Shown here: positions 34,640 through 46,680 of the stretch, piece by piece | Position numbering within the stretch: the first letter of the stretch is position 1 | How the letters are laid out: each line of letters opens with the position of its first letter | Origin: Sambucus nigra | Taxonomy: Eukaryota; Streptophyta; Magnoliopsida; Dipsacales; Adoxaceae | Length of the DNA stretch: 64,000 nt | Assembly (NCBI GenBank): GCA_949130495.1 | Contig: OX422210.1 | Span: 500,441,760-500,505,759 of the forward strand | Direction of reading: 5' to 3' | Translations under genes and position numbers: made by a program | Notes under the pieces: generated by a model | What the model was told of the DNA's origin: nothing | The model's database searches: none | What the model saw: the letters and a program-made list of their open reading frames with translations, nothing else

Positions 34640-37600
34640 CAGGACATTATGGTAAGTAGTGTAATAGGAAGGTGTTGTTATTTGGATAATATGGCTTGTA
34701 TTGAAATATTTGAAGATAGCTCATTAGATTTCATATGCAATGAGTTGTGTATTAGGTTTACTAATTTGAGAAGTGGAAGTTTTTCATTGAGGTATTCATT
34801 TGGTGATGAATGTCGGTTCATGTTGGTTTGTGACAACGATGTTTGTTGTATGTTGCGGTCCCAATTGATCGTGAAAGCTAATTTTATTTGGATATATGTC
34901 ATTGGTCCATTACCATTTCCATGAAATACATATCGTGAACGGGTTGAATGCTCTAATCGAATTTTTGAAGGGGTTGACTGCAGTAATACAAGTTCTGAGA
35001 GGGTTTACAGTGTTGATACAAATACACAGAGGTTAGAGTCTTTATCATCAGGCACTAAAAATAATTTTAATAGTTGGATTGAAAATGACTTTTATCTTGG
35101 AGGTGTGGAGCCAAGTAAGTCGAAAGTCTATCTTTCGAATGATTAGAAGACTTATATAAGTCATGAGCATCAGTGTTTTGAAGGAGGTGTAGTGAAATTT
35201 CGGGATAAATTACGAAAGTATGCCGTTGAGGTTGGGTTCAAGTATGTGTATTTGATGAATGATAAAACTCGAGTGACGGCTGAATGCTCTAAAAAGACTA
35301 CTGAGAATTGCATGTAGAGAATTCATGCTTCATTATCTACAATAAATGGATGCTTTTACATACGTGCAATGAATAATGAGCATACATGTATAGGTATCTT
35401 TCGTAGTCCGTCAGCCAAAATGATAGCCTCTAAGTTGGTTTCAACATTAGTAGCTGATGATCTTAGAGATAACCCGCTATTGAGACCATTTGATGTAGTT
35501 AGAGATATGAAGACGAATTATGGTCTTGATATAGCTTATCAACATGCATGGCATGCGAAAGAGATGGCTGTTGTTGATATACATGGTGATGAAAAGGTTT
35601 CTTATGCATTAATGAATAATTATCGTGACCTTTTATTACAGTATAATCCTGGGTCACATTGCATCCTTCACGTGGAACATGAGAGTAAAAAATTCAAGAG
35701 AATATTTGTAATATGTATTTATGGATTTCAATACTGCAGACCTGTTTTATTTCTCGATGGTGCCTTTTTGAAGAGCCGTTACCGTGGAACAATAGTATTA
35801 GCTACTGCAAGGCATGGGAATAATGGTAAATTAATTGTAAATATTTTATTTTGTGTATTGCATTGAAATTTTGTTTGTTCCATTCCATATCATCAAAATA
35901 CAAGCATAAAAATATAAAATACCTTTGAAGGTCTTTGTTTTAGTTCACGTGTACTTTTCATTTTTCTGCATGTATTTTCATGATATGTCTTATTATGTGT
36001 AATACTAAGTAAAGTACACGCATTTTACATGTCAAGTACACGTGAATGTTTTTGTTAATTTCACGTGTACTTTTCATTTTTATGCGTGTACTTTGATGAT
36101 GATGATTTTATGTGTAATACTAAGAAAAGTACACGCATTTTACATGTCAAGTACACGTGAATGTTTTTGTTAATTTCACAAGTACTTTTTATTTTTATGC
36201 GTGTACTTTGATGATGATGATTTTATGTGTAATACTAAGTAAAGTACACGCATTTTACATGTCAAGTACACGTGAATGTTTTTGTTAATTTCACGTGTAC
36301 TTTTCATTTTTATGTGTGTACTTTGATGATGATGTTATATTGAATACAAACTAAAGTACACGCATTTTACATGTCAAGTACACGTGAATGTTTTTCTTAA
36401 TTTCACGTGTACTTTTTATTTTTATGCGTATACTTTGATGATATGTGTTGTTATTTAGAAATAATAAAATAAAGTACATGTTAAAAATGTAAAGTACCTT
36501 TGAATGTTTTTATTTAGTTCACCTGTACTTTATATTTTTATGCGTGTATGTTGATGTTAGTCTTGTTAATAATAAAGCCAAGAAAAATATTAGAAAGTAA
36601 ACATGCATGTCTTTTTATCTTTATCATGTGTACGGTACATTTTTATGTTTTGTCTCGTTATTTACAAACAATTTAAATTAAACACATAATATATTTCCCA
36701 TGTGTTTTAGGGTCTGCGCCAGCAGCATCAATATACAAAGTGTTGTACATGGATATGTTATTTATTTTAATTTTGATATATTTTTATATTTCAGGATTTT
36801 TTCCTGTTGCATATGATGTTGTTGATTCCGAAACCGAAGATAACTGGATGTGGTTTCTTGTCAATTTGCATAGTGCAGTAGTTGAGCAATATCGAAACAT
36901 AACATTTATATCAGATCGAAACAATGGATTACTTGAAGCTGTTTCGAGGGTCTTCCCGTTGTCTGCACATTCCTACTGTATACATCATTTACAAGGGAAT
37001 ATAAAAAAGAAAATTCGTGGGAATTGTGCTAGATTTCGAAAGAAAATTGTTAAAGATTTTTTGTCTTGTGCATATGCTGTCTCAGTAGATGTATGTCACA
37101 AGAATATTGAAGCATTGAAGAAGAAATGAGGAGCTGCTATTGTCGATTTCATTGATAGTTTGCCTCCCGAGAATTGATCCTGTGCATATTTTCCTGGTAA
37201 ACGGTATGGTGACATGGCATCTAGCGTTGCGGAGTCATTCAATTCATGGATATTGGAGGAAAGACATTTACCAGTAATGAATATGCTTGATAAATTGAGA
37301 GTGAAGATTATGAATTTCAATGCAAACAAACTTGTTGAGTCCGACACTTGGACAAATGAGCTATGTCCTTTTTTTCATAAGTTACTGAATGAAAATTGGA
37401 ATAAAAATCGACATTGGACTATTAGTCGCTCAAGTCAAAATGTATTTGAAGTTCATCCAGAAGTGCGAGCAACAGTTGACTTAGGAGAAAGGACTTGTTC
37501 TGGTAAGAGTTGGCAGGTTAGATGTTTTCCATGTTCTCATGTTATTTGTGTTGTGCGGAGGAAAGGGACCAGTATTTATGATTATATTGAGGAGTACTAT

Positions 37601-37840
37601 AAGGTATCTTTCTACAAAAAATCATACTCGATACCTATAATTCCTCTTCCTGATTTGATTTCCTTAAATATTCCTATTCCTGAAAATCCATCCGCCCTTC
37701 CACCAATGACTAAGAGACCGACAGGCAGGCCAAGAAATAAGAGAATACAGTCTTTTGGTGAGATCACAATAAGGGAAGTTACTTGCTCGAGGTGTAGTAA
37801 AACGGGTCATTACAGGTCTACTTGTAAGGAACCCATTTGA
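34640..37840 (+). pseudogene. MULE transposase (MuDR type), decayed
   Basis: Domains in order: a PB1-like N-terminal region (34640-34921), the MuDR DNA-binding region (about 35130-35400, VVKFRDKLRKYAVEVGFKY, HEHTCI-type NNEHTCIG), the DDE core and a C-terminal SWIM finger. Catalytic residues visible are Asp in LFLDGAFLKSRYRG, Asp in FISDRNNG and Glu in SSVAESFNSW. The SWIM finger is TCSGKSWQVRCFPCSHVICV, and a final CCHC knuckle reads CSRCSKTGHYRSTC. An intron (35826-36794) splits GNN-G and FFPVAYDVVDSE. Stops at about 34922, 35143, 35315, 37127 and 37177 inactivate it. Confidence 0.88.
35935..36480. repeat. 115-bp tandem repeat inside the MULE transposase intron
   Basis: The phrase gtcaagtacacgtgaatg recurs at 36031, 36146, 36261 and 36373, so the period is 112-115 bp. 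Each unit contains cacgtgtacttt, gcgtgtacttt and agtacacgcat. The repeats lie wholly within the intron. Confidence 0.9.
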
Positions 37841-38019
37841 CTATATTTAAAATTTTTGAATTCATTCATTTTAACCATTTGATTGAATAAATTAATTAAT
37901 AAACCATTTGTTTCACATAAATGAATGTAATTTATTTTTAAGTCTCATTCTTTAGTTTCTTTTTTGTGTTGATGTACATATATTTTTCATAAATCATACC
38001 TGATCATTTTTTCTTGTGT

Positions 38020-38890
38020 TCACATGTACTTTACCGTTGTATACGCATGTTATGTACAGTACACGCGCATTTTGATGTCCAAAGAAATTTTATCAATGCG
38101 TGTCCTTGATGAAATATGCGTGTACTTCATTAAGTACACGTATACTAATAAGTACACGCATTTAAAAATGGATTTGGTCAGTTCAATATGCGTGTACTTT
38201 ATAAAAGCATGCGTGTACTTTATTAATGTACATGCATAAAGTACACGCATAATATAAATATAATATGTGTGTATTTGATGAAATGTGCGTGTACTTAATA
38301 AAGTACATGCATTAATAATTAAAGTACACGCATTTAAATATAAGTGTACATGCATGTTTTAGAAAAGTACACGTATATTGATATGACAAAAATCTAATTC
38401 AATATACGTGTACTTTATGTATTCTGCATGTAATTTTATCAAGTAGACGTATATAAATGCATGTACTATTTGGAAAATGATTTTGGACATTACAATGTGC
38501 TTGTACTTTATAAAAGACATTTGGGTTACTCATATTCTTAAACTCCTATGGGTATCATGGTCTGCGCCAGCGACATTATTATACAAGTATTTCAATTGGC
38601 GTGTACTTTATAAATTATGCGTGTAATTTATAAAGTACACGTGTAATATATAGAGTATACGCATTTACATAATATTTTGGGACAATATCTTGAGTACACG
38701 TATTATTATATAAGTATTTGAATAGGTGTGTACTTTATAGACTATGCGTGTACTTTATAAAGTACACGTGTAATATATAGAGTACACGCATTTATATAAT
38801 CTTTTACATGAAATGATATTAATGTTTAAATTTTTTACAATACACGTGATCATTTTTATAAGGGTTCACGCGTACTTTACTATATTTGGT
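38020..38890. repeat. Dense GTACACG/CGTGTAC motif cluster between the transposase and the first minus-strand ORF
   Basis: The 11-13-bp motif agtacacgcat or atgcgtgtactt, and the variant agtacacgtg, occur every 20-40 bp in both orientations. No gene is present. Confidence 0.85.
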
Positions 38891-39005
38891 GTATGACATA
38901 ACTGAGAACACATTCATGAAAGAAATAAAATTTTTATTAAAAATAAAAAAATACAGTACATTTTTTTCAAATAAAGAAAGATGAAAAAACTAAAGAAAGG
39001 TTCTA

Positions 39006-39383
39006 TTAGGGATGTTTGTCAAAGGCATCCAGGGTGTCAGGAAGAGAGTCAATTAAATTCGACCAGTGTCGAATTTCTTCTTCTATGACAGCTACAAGGC
39101 CTTCATGGAGAGCCTTCTTCTCCTTCAGCTTTGCGATTTTCATGAGAACTTCTTGTGTATAGAAAGACATGAGGTCTTCATGTGTTTGAGGAGGGTCCTC
39201 ATCGACATCAAATAAATCTATGGGATTGGGTGGAAGTCCAGAATAGCCTCCCCTCACATATGTTTGAAACTGCTCAAAGGCAGTTTCATATGAGGAAATA
39301 TTTTCCTCAATTTGCCTTAATTTTTTTTTATTTCTTTCATCTCTCTCAAGAGTTTCTCGCAAGTTTTCTGCTGGAATAGCCAT
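39006..39383 (-). CDS. Small coiled-coil-like protein of unknown function carried by the MULE, 125 aa
   Basis: The open frame reads from ATG 39383 (MAIPAENLRETLERDERNKK) to TAG-side stop at 39006. The N-terminal 40 residues are Lys/Glu-rich with heptad-like Leu/Ile spacing. A Pro/Asp-rich middle (GLPPNPIDLFDVDEDPPQTH) and a second charged helix (EVLMKIAKLKEKKALHEGLV) follow. It is intact, unlike the neighbouring transposase. It lies in the same orientation as the Ulp1-like gene downstream of that gene's stop. I do not recognise a family; it may be its own gene or a 3' exon. Confidence 0.6.
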   Translation of the reverse strand: MAIPAENLRETLERDERNKKKLRQIEENISSYETAFEQFQTYVRGGYSGLPPNPIDLFDVDEDPPQTHEDLMSFYTQEVLMKIAKLKEKKALHEGLVAVIEEEIRHWSNLIDSLPDTLDAFDKHP

Positions 39384-40635
39384 TATGTTATTTTTACCCT
39401 AGATGTAATGGTTAAGAAATGAACAAACACTACTCTTTTATAGGAAAAGTTTAGGCTATTTATTTCTTGACCAGAAGTAGTTGGGAAGTGAGTAGTTGAG
39501 CTTAATAAATTGATTTTGGTTATTGTGTCCTTAATGAATTCTTCAAAGTAGTTTTCAATTAAAATAATAATAAATTATTATATTAACCAGTGCGTGTACT
39601 TTAGTAAAAATGCGTATACTTTGAAGAATTCATTGGTGTACTTAGTAATTATCACTTATATTTTTCGTGAAAACTGCTTATACATTGTTTCATAACACTC
39701 AGACGCATTGTTTGTCTAAACCTTACGTGGATTGTGGTCCGCGCCAGAGGAAAAAAAATATTTTGGTGTAATAAATATTGTAAACAATAACCAATATAAC
39801 ACAAAACAAATTACAAATATGTTTTGAATTTGAATCACAATTTATAGAAGTTTTTTATCTTTTCGGGGGAAGAAATATTTTGATAGAAGAATTTCCCCGA
39901 GTACATATGCTCTTTGTTTTAGCATGTTAGGGTCTTGAAACAATTTTTGCATTTCCTTGTTTCTGCTTATTTGTTCAATATAGTACATGCAGAACACCCC
40001 ACAGTCAACCCTGAAATTAAAATAAAACAAATATATAAATTAGTATAATGTGATGAAATTTTTTGAAAAGATACAAATTAGTAATTTTTTAGAAATGAAG
40101 TTTTTCTTACCCATTATATTGTTTAGGGCATTCATGATCTCTTATTAGGTCAAATTTGAGATCACTTTCCAGCAAGAAATCTACTGTCCTTTTTTCTTGC
40201 TCTGTCAATGGATCATCATCTAATGTAAACTCATTTGGTGTACCTTCATCAAACTTCCTCTGAATTTTGAAACCGTTGTTTTTCATTGTTTGTGCTTCAG
40301 TCTTCAATAGGCACAGTGTTTTTTGGAAGACAGAAAACTGTTAAGAAGACAAATATTTAGTGTATACAAATAAAAGAGTATATGAAGATTAAAGAGTGAA
40401 AAGTACACGCATAATATTAAAGTACACACATATTTTATTTTTTCATATCACGTGTATTTTAAAATATGATGGGTGTACTTTGCCAAATGAGTTAAAAGTA
40501 CACGCATAATATTAAAGTACACACATATTTTATTTTTTTCATATCACTTGTATTTTAAAATATGATGCGTGCACTTAGACTAATGAGTTAAAAGTACACG
40601 CATAATATTAAAGTACATACATATTTTATTTTTAT

Positions 40636-41034
40636 CTTTCACGCACTGTTCTAAAAAAACCGCCTAGGCTTAAGGCTTGGGAGAAACGCCTCGCCTTACG
40701 TTTTTCACGCCTTATTCTTGGTAAAACCCTTAAGGCACACTTTTTTCTAAAAACAACAATGATTTAGTGAAACGATGTCGCCTTTTAAAGAATTTGTTTA
40801 CAAACCGGACCATTATCTCATCCAAAATAATAAAATAGTATTTTAATTTGCATATATTCAAACATATTTTTATAATCTGTGCAATTTTTGTATTTTAATA
40901 CCCTTGTTATGGTTAAAAAATATTAAAATATATTAAGAAGGACTAAACGCCTTTTCACGCCTAAGCTTCTAAGGCTTAAGGCTTGGCCTCCACGCCTCAA
41001 TCACCCCCGCGTTTTTTAGAACCTTGCTTTCACG
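40636..41034. mobile_element. hAT-type MITE, 40644-41026, 8-bp duplication ctttcacg
   Basis: ctttcacg occurs at 40636-40643 and 41027-41034. Between them the ends read CACTGTTCTAAAAAA and, inverted, CAAGGTTCTAAAAAA, so the TIR begins with CA as in hAT elements. Length is 383 bp. The interior has inverted copies of cttaaggcttgg and cacgcct. It lies in noncoding sequence of the Ulp1-like gene. Confidence 0.85.
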
Positions 41035-43929
41035 TGTATTTTAAAATATGATGCGTGTATTTTGCCTAAAGAGTTAAAAGTACACGCATAATATTAAAGT
41101 AAACGTAACTTGTATTGGTTCATTTCACGTGTATTTTAAAATATGATGCGTGTACTTTGATAATCTGGGTAACTATGTGCAACTAATACAAAGTGCACGC
41201 ATTGTATTTTAAAATACACGTGTATAAATAAGTACAAGTAACATTACTGATTAAGTTTAGGGACTAACCAATTTTTTTGCATCATCGAAGAATATTGTGT
41301 TTTTTTACTTGTCGTTCGGTCGAAGGGAATCCATGTGGATCACTTTATTTTCTTTTTTGTATATCACAAGTAATATGAAATGCCCTATACTATGTCTTAG
41401 TACAATGAACAAATTATTACAAGTGCCTAAGTATTCAAATAAATCTCGGTATAACTCCCCCTTCTTATTGACTTCATTTGTGCTGCAAGCTTCTATCTGA
41501 ATAAAAATTATAGACATTGTGTTAATAAAAAAAACTGAAATTTGTTTCTCAAAACTTTCGGTTTAATAGTACTTACCCAACAATAATCATAAAAAGTGTG
41601 TGAGTAGGAGAGCCCTTCCTCTGACAATTTTAACCTCAATACTTCATTAAAGGCAAGTATTATCTGTTTCACACAATATAAAATGGTGAGGAAATAATAA
41701 TGTTGAAATTTAATGGATGTCTAATATTTGGACTACATACTTGGCTTGAAATTTCTTGATTGTTGAGGACTTCAACTAAATCTTTCCATGGGACATACAA
41801 AACCAGCCATTAGAAAATAAATTCTCTGCATTTTATATAATCAATAAGAATTGTATAATAATAATAACCTTATTTGTTTGCACAAAAAAAAATATAAATT
41901 AGCGAAGTGATAAATCATAAAACAATAAACTTTACCCTGGCTCAGCCTTTTGAATAAACTCTTCAATCTTTTTCTTCGAAGCTTCATCGAGATATTTGTA
42001 TACTTCGATTGCTTCAAGCTTGAAGTGAGTTTCCTTCATTTGTTCAGCTATTGTTAGATGGCTTTTTCTCAGCTTTGACTCTTTTTGTTTCTTAATTGGT
42101 TCATGCTTTTCGGTTTCGCTGTCAACTTTTCTTTTCTTCTGCCCTCTAGTAAGAGGTCCTTTTGTTTTGGATATTTTGGGGGTGCCCTGAACGTTCTTTG
42201 AGGCTAGTCAATCTTCAAACTCGAAATTTCGTCCATGAGTTGTTTATTAATGTTTTCCTGATATATTTAACAAGGAATGTTGGATTGTAAGCATTTTTTG
42301 AAACAATGATTCATTTTCTCTTACGTGTATTTTATAAAGTACACGCATGTATTTTAATACATGCGTGTATTTTATAAAATTTATAATATACATAAAATTT
42401 ATCATAAAATTTAGAAAGTAAAGCGTGTACTATATATCTATTGTATTTTATAGATACCTAGTCAGCTTTTTTCAATTCTGATTCTTCAAGTATTTTCTTC
42501 AACTCCGAAATTTCGTCATTAAGGATTTTAGTATTGTTTTCCTATTATACAAAAAAAATGTTACATTATAAGCAATACTTGAATAAAACTGCATTATTTT
42601 TAATAAAATAATGCATGTACTCTGCATTATTTCTAATATCAAATAAAACTGCATTAAAAATAGTATGAAATAAAACTGCGTGTACTTTGGGAAAACTGCG
42701 TGTACTTTAAACGTGTACTTTAGGAAAACTGCGTGTACTCTGCATTCAAAAGTACCTATTGAGTTCTTTTCAATTCCGACTCCTCAAGATTCTGCCTCAA
42801 TGTCATCTTTTCTATGTCAGCATCTTTCCATTGTTGCAATGTATCATCATACTTTTTTTTAGATCTTCATTACTCAAAGACAAATATCCATTCTTTTGTT
42901 CCAAAATTCGTGTTGATTCTGCCTATTTTTTTAATGATTTATCCAATTCTTTAATTCTATCTGAGTCACTCATTGTGACTTGATCAAACTTTTCTTTTAA
43001 AGAATTGTTTAACTCAACTAGTTGGGCATTTTCTACCTCCAACTTATTTAATAACTCTTTTTCCTTCAAAAGGTTGGAATTCTCCACCTTTAACTTCTTC
43101 ATTTCCTCATGGGATTCAAAAAGTGAATCACGATCTACCTACAACTGTACATTCAAAATGGCACTCTCCACCTCCAAAGAGGTCACCTTCTCAAGTGCAC
43201 CATTAATGTCTTCAGCTGCTTTAGATAGTTGGTTATTTTTTTCCAACAATTTCCTTTTCAAAACAGCAATTTGTTCCTCCAAATTAACCTTTGGTTGATC
43301 TTTTCCTTTCTTTTTCTTTGGAGTCACAATGTTTTTAAGGAGAATATTCCAACTATGTGAAAACTCATTGTCATTAATATCTTCAGCAACTTTTTTTTAT
43401 GATGAATCAGCATGTATAGGACTTTCTGTAGATATGTTCAAAGAGTAACTTGGCCTTTCAAATTGAGATTCCTTTTGTACAGGACAGTCCTTACAAGCTG
43501 GTTTATTTGTAGCCTGCTTCAAAATTGTTGTTGCGATGTCATTCTTCACAAACCATTGTTTCAAAGACGACAACTTCCACTTTAGGAATTTTGGAGTATT
43601 TTCTTTATATTCTTCAACAGGAGAAATAATTTCAAATTTCTCACATGCCCAATGCTGTGATCATACAAAAAACAAAATGAATTTAATACTTGTATTACCT
43701 AGGGATTCATAATGGAAAGTACAAGATATTTGTTCAAAATACACGCAAAATTAAACGTGTACTTTACAAATTTTACAATTGTATATTGAAAGTACAAGTG
43801 ATTTTTACAAATTTAACGTGTACTTTGTCAATATAAGTTCACGTGTACTTTCCAAAGTACATTTATAATATTGACAGAAAATATAACAAGAGTATTTTGA
43901 GAGTACACTGTTTATATTTACAAAACATA

Positions 43930-44620
43930 GTACACGTGTACTTTATAAAATACAAGTGTACTTTCACGTGATATAAGACGTGTATTTTCAAAATACACGT
44001 GATTAAGACGTGTATTTTCAAAATACACGTGATATATCAAGTGTATTTTGAAAGAACAAGAGAAAATATCACATGTATTTTGAAAATACACGTAATATTT
44101 TCAAAGTACAGGTAAGTATTGGTATCTAAATTTTGAAATATCAGGAATATCAAGTGTATTTTCAAAATTCACGTGATATAAGACGTGTATTTTCAAAATA
44201 GACGTTAAATATCAAGTGTATTTTGAATGAACAAGAGAAAATATCACATGTATTTTGAAAATACACGTAATATTTTCAAAGTACAAGTAAGTATTGGTAT
44301 CTAAATTTTGAAATATCAGGAATATCAAGTGTATTTTCAAAATACACGTGATTAAGACGTGTATTTTGAAAATACAAGTGATATAAGACGTGTATTTTCA
44401 AAATAGACGTTAAATATCAAGTGTATTTTGAAAGAACAAGAGAAAATATCACTTGTATTTTGAAAATACACGTAATATTTTCAAAGTACAGGTAAGTATT
44501 GGTATCTAAATTTTGAAATATCAGGAATATCAAGTGTATTTTCAAAATATACGTGTATTTTCAAAATACACGTAAAAATATCACGTGTATTTTCAAAATA
44601 CACGTGAGTATTGGTATGTA
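43930..44620. repeat. Tandem repeat of about 176-204 bp built on TGTATTTTCAAAATACACGTG
   Basis: The phrase gtaagtattggtatctaaat recurs at about 44112, 44287 and 44492, each followed by ttttgaaatatcaggaatat. Each unit contains many copies of the palindrome-like cgtgtattttcaaaatacac. The block sits in an intron of the Ulp1-like gene. Confidence 0.88.
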
Positions 44621-45612
44621 AATTTTGATAGTACATGATATTTTTTTGCTCACCAGTAGGAAAATGACACATCCAGTAACTGTGCTAGGTTTTGAACTTG
44701 TTGATTTGCCAAGTGACTGTATGAGAAACTTATGCACAACAGATGCCCAATCATACTTATTCATTTCCTCAATATCGTCGATGTATTTTAACCAAAATTC
44801 TCCAAGGGTGAAGTTTGAGTTGGAGAAAAACAACGTGTTCAAGAAGTGGAGACACACAATTTTAACAAAATCAGCAATTCCTTCACCTGTCTCCAATTCA
44901 ACTGATTTCTTCAAACCATTCAATATTTCTGATTTTCCTAATCTTTTTGCGAAGTATCGTTCTTGTAATCCGGATTTTTTAGCAGTCTTCGGTCCCTTTT
45001 TCAGTTCTATTGATTTTAAACCCTCAACCAGGGGTATGCCAAATATTTCACTTATATCTATTAGCATTATTGGAATCCTACTCTTCATACGGAAACTTTT
45101 GGTTTTCGTATTGTACAGCTCGATAATTAATAAAATATTTCTATCCATCTTCTTATGGTCCACTTCTACTACTTTCTCACTGTAGTAGGCATTGAAAAGC
45201 TCCCAAAATGGAGTCTTCTTAAGAAGTTCAATATGACTATTGTTTATTTTATCTTTAATCTGATGCAAATCATGGAGAAAGCTAACAATATTTGACCGAT
45301 ATTGGTCATTCTTCTTTGGAGGACGTTTAACTTTCAATGCCACACTAGAACTGGAACTAGAACTGGATGAAGAACTATCATCAGAACTGCTCTTTTTTTA
45401 TTTTTTTTCCTCTTCTTGCCTTCATCTTCATCCCCATTATATTGATCTATAAATAAAATTTAAATTACTAACCGATAATGATGTGTACAAAAAATAAAAT
45501 ACATGGGAACTAGAATAAAACATAGACTTAAATAATAAAATACAAGCGTATTTAACATAAGTACATGCAATATTTTCACAAACAATTTATACAAGTCTCA
45601 TCAAAATACATG

Positions 45613-46065
45613 CTAAAGGCGATAATATATATCGTCAGTTTCATGGTAATACCTAACAGAGGTTGTTCGACAAGTCAAAAACCAAGATTCTCTACTCCTA
45701 ACATATTCAGTAAAGAAGTGATACAATAGCTGAATGCTAAAAGCTCCAACATTATCAAAACCCCTTAAGCAATACTGCTCAATTCGTTTAGCTAAATCCT
45801 TCTCTTTCGATGCAGTTACTTGAAGCTGTTGCACATCAAAAGTGCAGTAAATGTCTTCATAGTAGTAGTAGAAACTAAGTAACCTTTTAGCTCTATCATT
45901 GATGCGAATGAGAAAATGAATTTCGTCATCATTAGTACTATTCATTATCAATGTGAAAGGTTTTGTATTGTTAAGATCTTCGAACGTGCAAGCAATAGTT
46001 TTGTAGTTGAACATGCTTGATCGTATGATTCCTAAACAATAGCACAACAATACAAAATAGTACAC
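45613..46065 (-). CDS. Unassigned ORF or exon of the MULE, about 140-150 aa
   Basis: The minus-strand frame reads RSSMFNYKTIACTFEDLNNT, DDEIHFLIRINDRAKRLLSF, QLQVTASKEKDLAKRIEQYC and YVRSRESWFLTCRTTSVRYY, ending at 45613. The composition is protein-like, and the first 15 or so codons are intron-like, so the true start is probably an acceptor near 46030. It lies upstream of the Ulp1-like gene in the same orientation. I do not recognise the domain; it could be the first exon of that gene or a separate gene. Confidence 0.5.
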   Translation of the reverse strand: MYYFVLLCYCLGIIRSSMFNYKTIACTFEDLNNTKPFTLIMNSTNDDEIHFLIRINDRAKRLLSFYYYYEDIYCTFDVQQLQVTASKEKDLAKRIEQYCLRGFDNVGAFSIQLLYHFFTEYVRSRESWFLTCRTTSVRYYHETDDIYYRL

Positions 46066-46379
46066 TCATAATACACATTAGTGCATGGATATTGGATTGG
46101 ACAAATTGAATTTCAATGTGCGTGTACTTTCTGAATTTTTTGCGTGTACTTTCAACAAAATACACGCAAAAAATGAAAAAGTACACGCAATAAAACTGAT
46201 TATTAGCTAATAACATATCATTCAAATGCAGCTGGCTATTGGATAAAAAGCACTCCTAAATATTAACAAAATAATAATACTTCTTAAAAACTCATGGAAT
46301 ATCATTCAAATGCCACTGGCGCGGACCAAAATAACATAGGATTGATCAAATATGGATTTGAAATAAATATTTTATAGAG

Positions 46380-46680
46380 TACACGTATAAAACATAAAAG
46401 TACACGCATAATGAATTGAGATATTCAATTTCAATGTGCGTGTACTTTTTAAAAGTACACGCAAAATACACATAGTACACGCAATACAGAGCTTGTACAT
46501 GTACATATTCTATAAAGTACACGTATAAAACATAAAAGTACACGCATAATGAATTGAGAAATTCAATTTCAATGTGCGTGTACTCTGTATATTTTGCGTG
46601 TACTTTTTGATAGTACACGCAAAATACACATAGTACACGCAACACAGGACTTGTACATGTACATATTTCAATCATGTATA
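46380..46680. repeat. Duplicated 130-140 bp unit with GTACACG motifs
   Basis: acacgtataaaacataaaag, cacgcataatgaattgaga and caatttcaatgtgcgtgtac recur in the same order in two successive units, each ending with cttgtacatgtacatatt. Confidence 0.88.

Larger units (their letters stand above)
39845..45430 (-). pseudogene. Ulp1-like cysteine protease gene (C48 family) carried by the MULE, multi-exon
   Basis: The 5' part has a Ser-rich segment, then 44650-45343: NNSHIELLKKTPFWELFNAY, a Leu/Ile-rich domain, RYFAKRLGKSEI, YIDDIEEMNKYDWASVVHKF and TGCVIFLL, the N-terminal domain found in plant transposon-borne Ulp1 proteins. A long coiled coil follows (about 42780-43330). The C-terminal protease has catalytic His in GHFILLVIYKK and Asp in HMDSL (41305-41517), and the joined exons 40111-40307/39845-40010 give CPKQYNGVDCGVFC with Gln and catalytic Cys. 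All key residues are present. There is an in-frame TAA near 43398 and a frameshift near 45400, so it is probably not functional as it stands. Confidence 0.78.

Noticed and set aside
35935..36480. Possible CRISPR-like or satellite array
   Set aside because: The whole 115-bp unit is repeated with no unique spacers, and it lies in a plant transposase intron.
38024..38355. Overlapping ORFs on both strands with repeated Val-Tyr-Phe-Ile
   Set aside because: They are translations of the GTACACG motif cluster.
34391..39760. GGTCCGCGCCAG motif as a primer binding site of an LTR retrotransposon
   Set aside because: No LTR ends or gag-pol sequence flank these copies, and the motif occurs in both orientations within the MULE and in foldback arms.
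44625..45185. Plus-strand ORF of 186 codons
   Set aside because: It is antisense to the N-terminal domain of the Ulp1-like gene.
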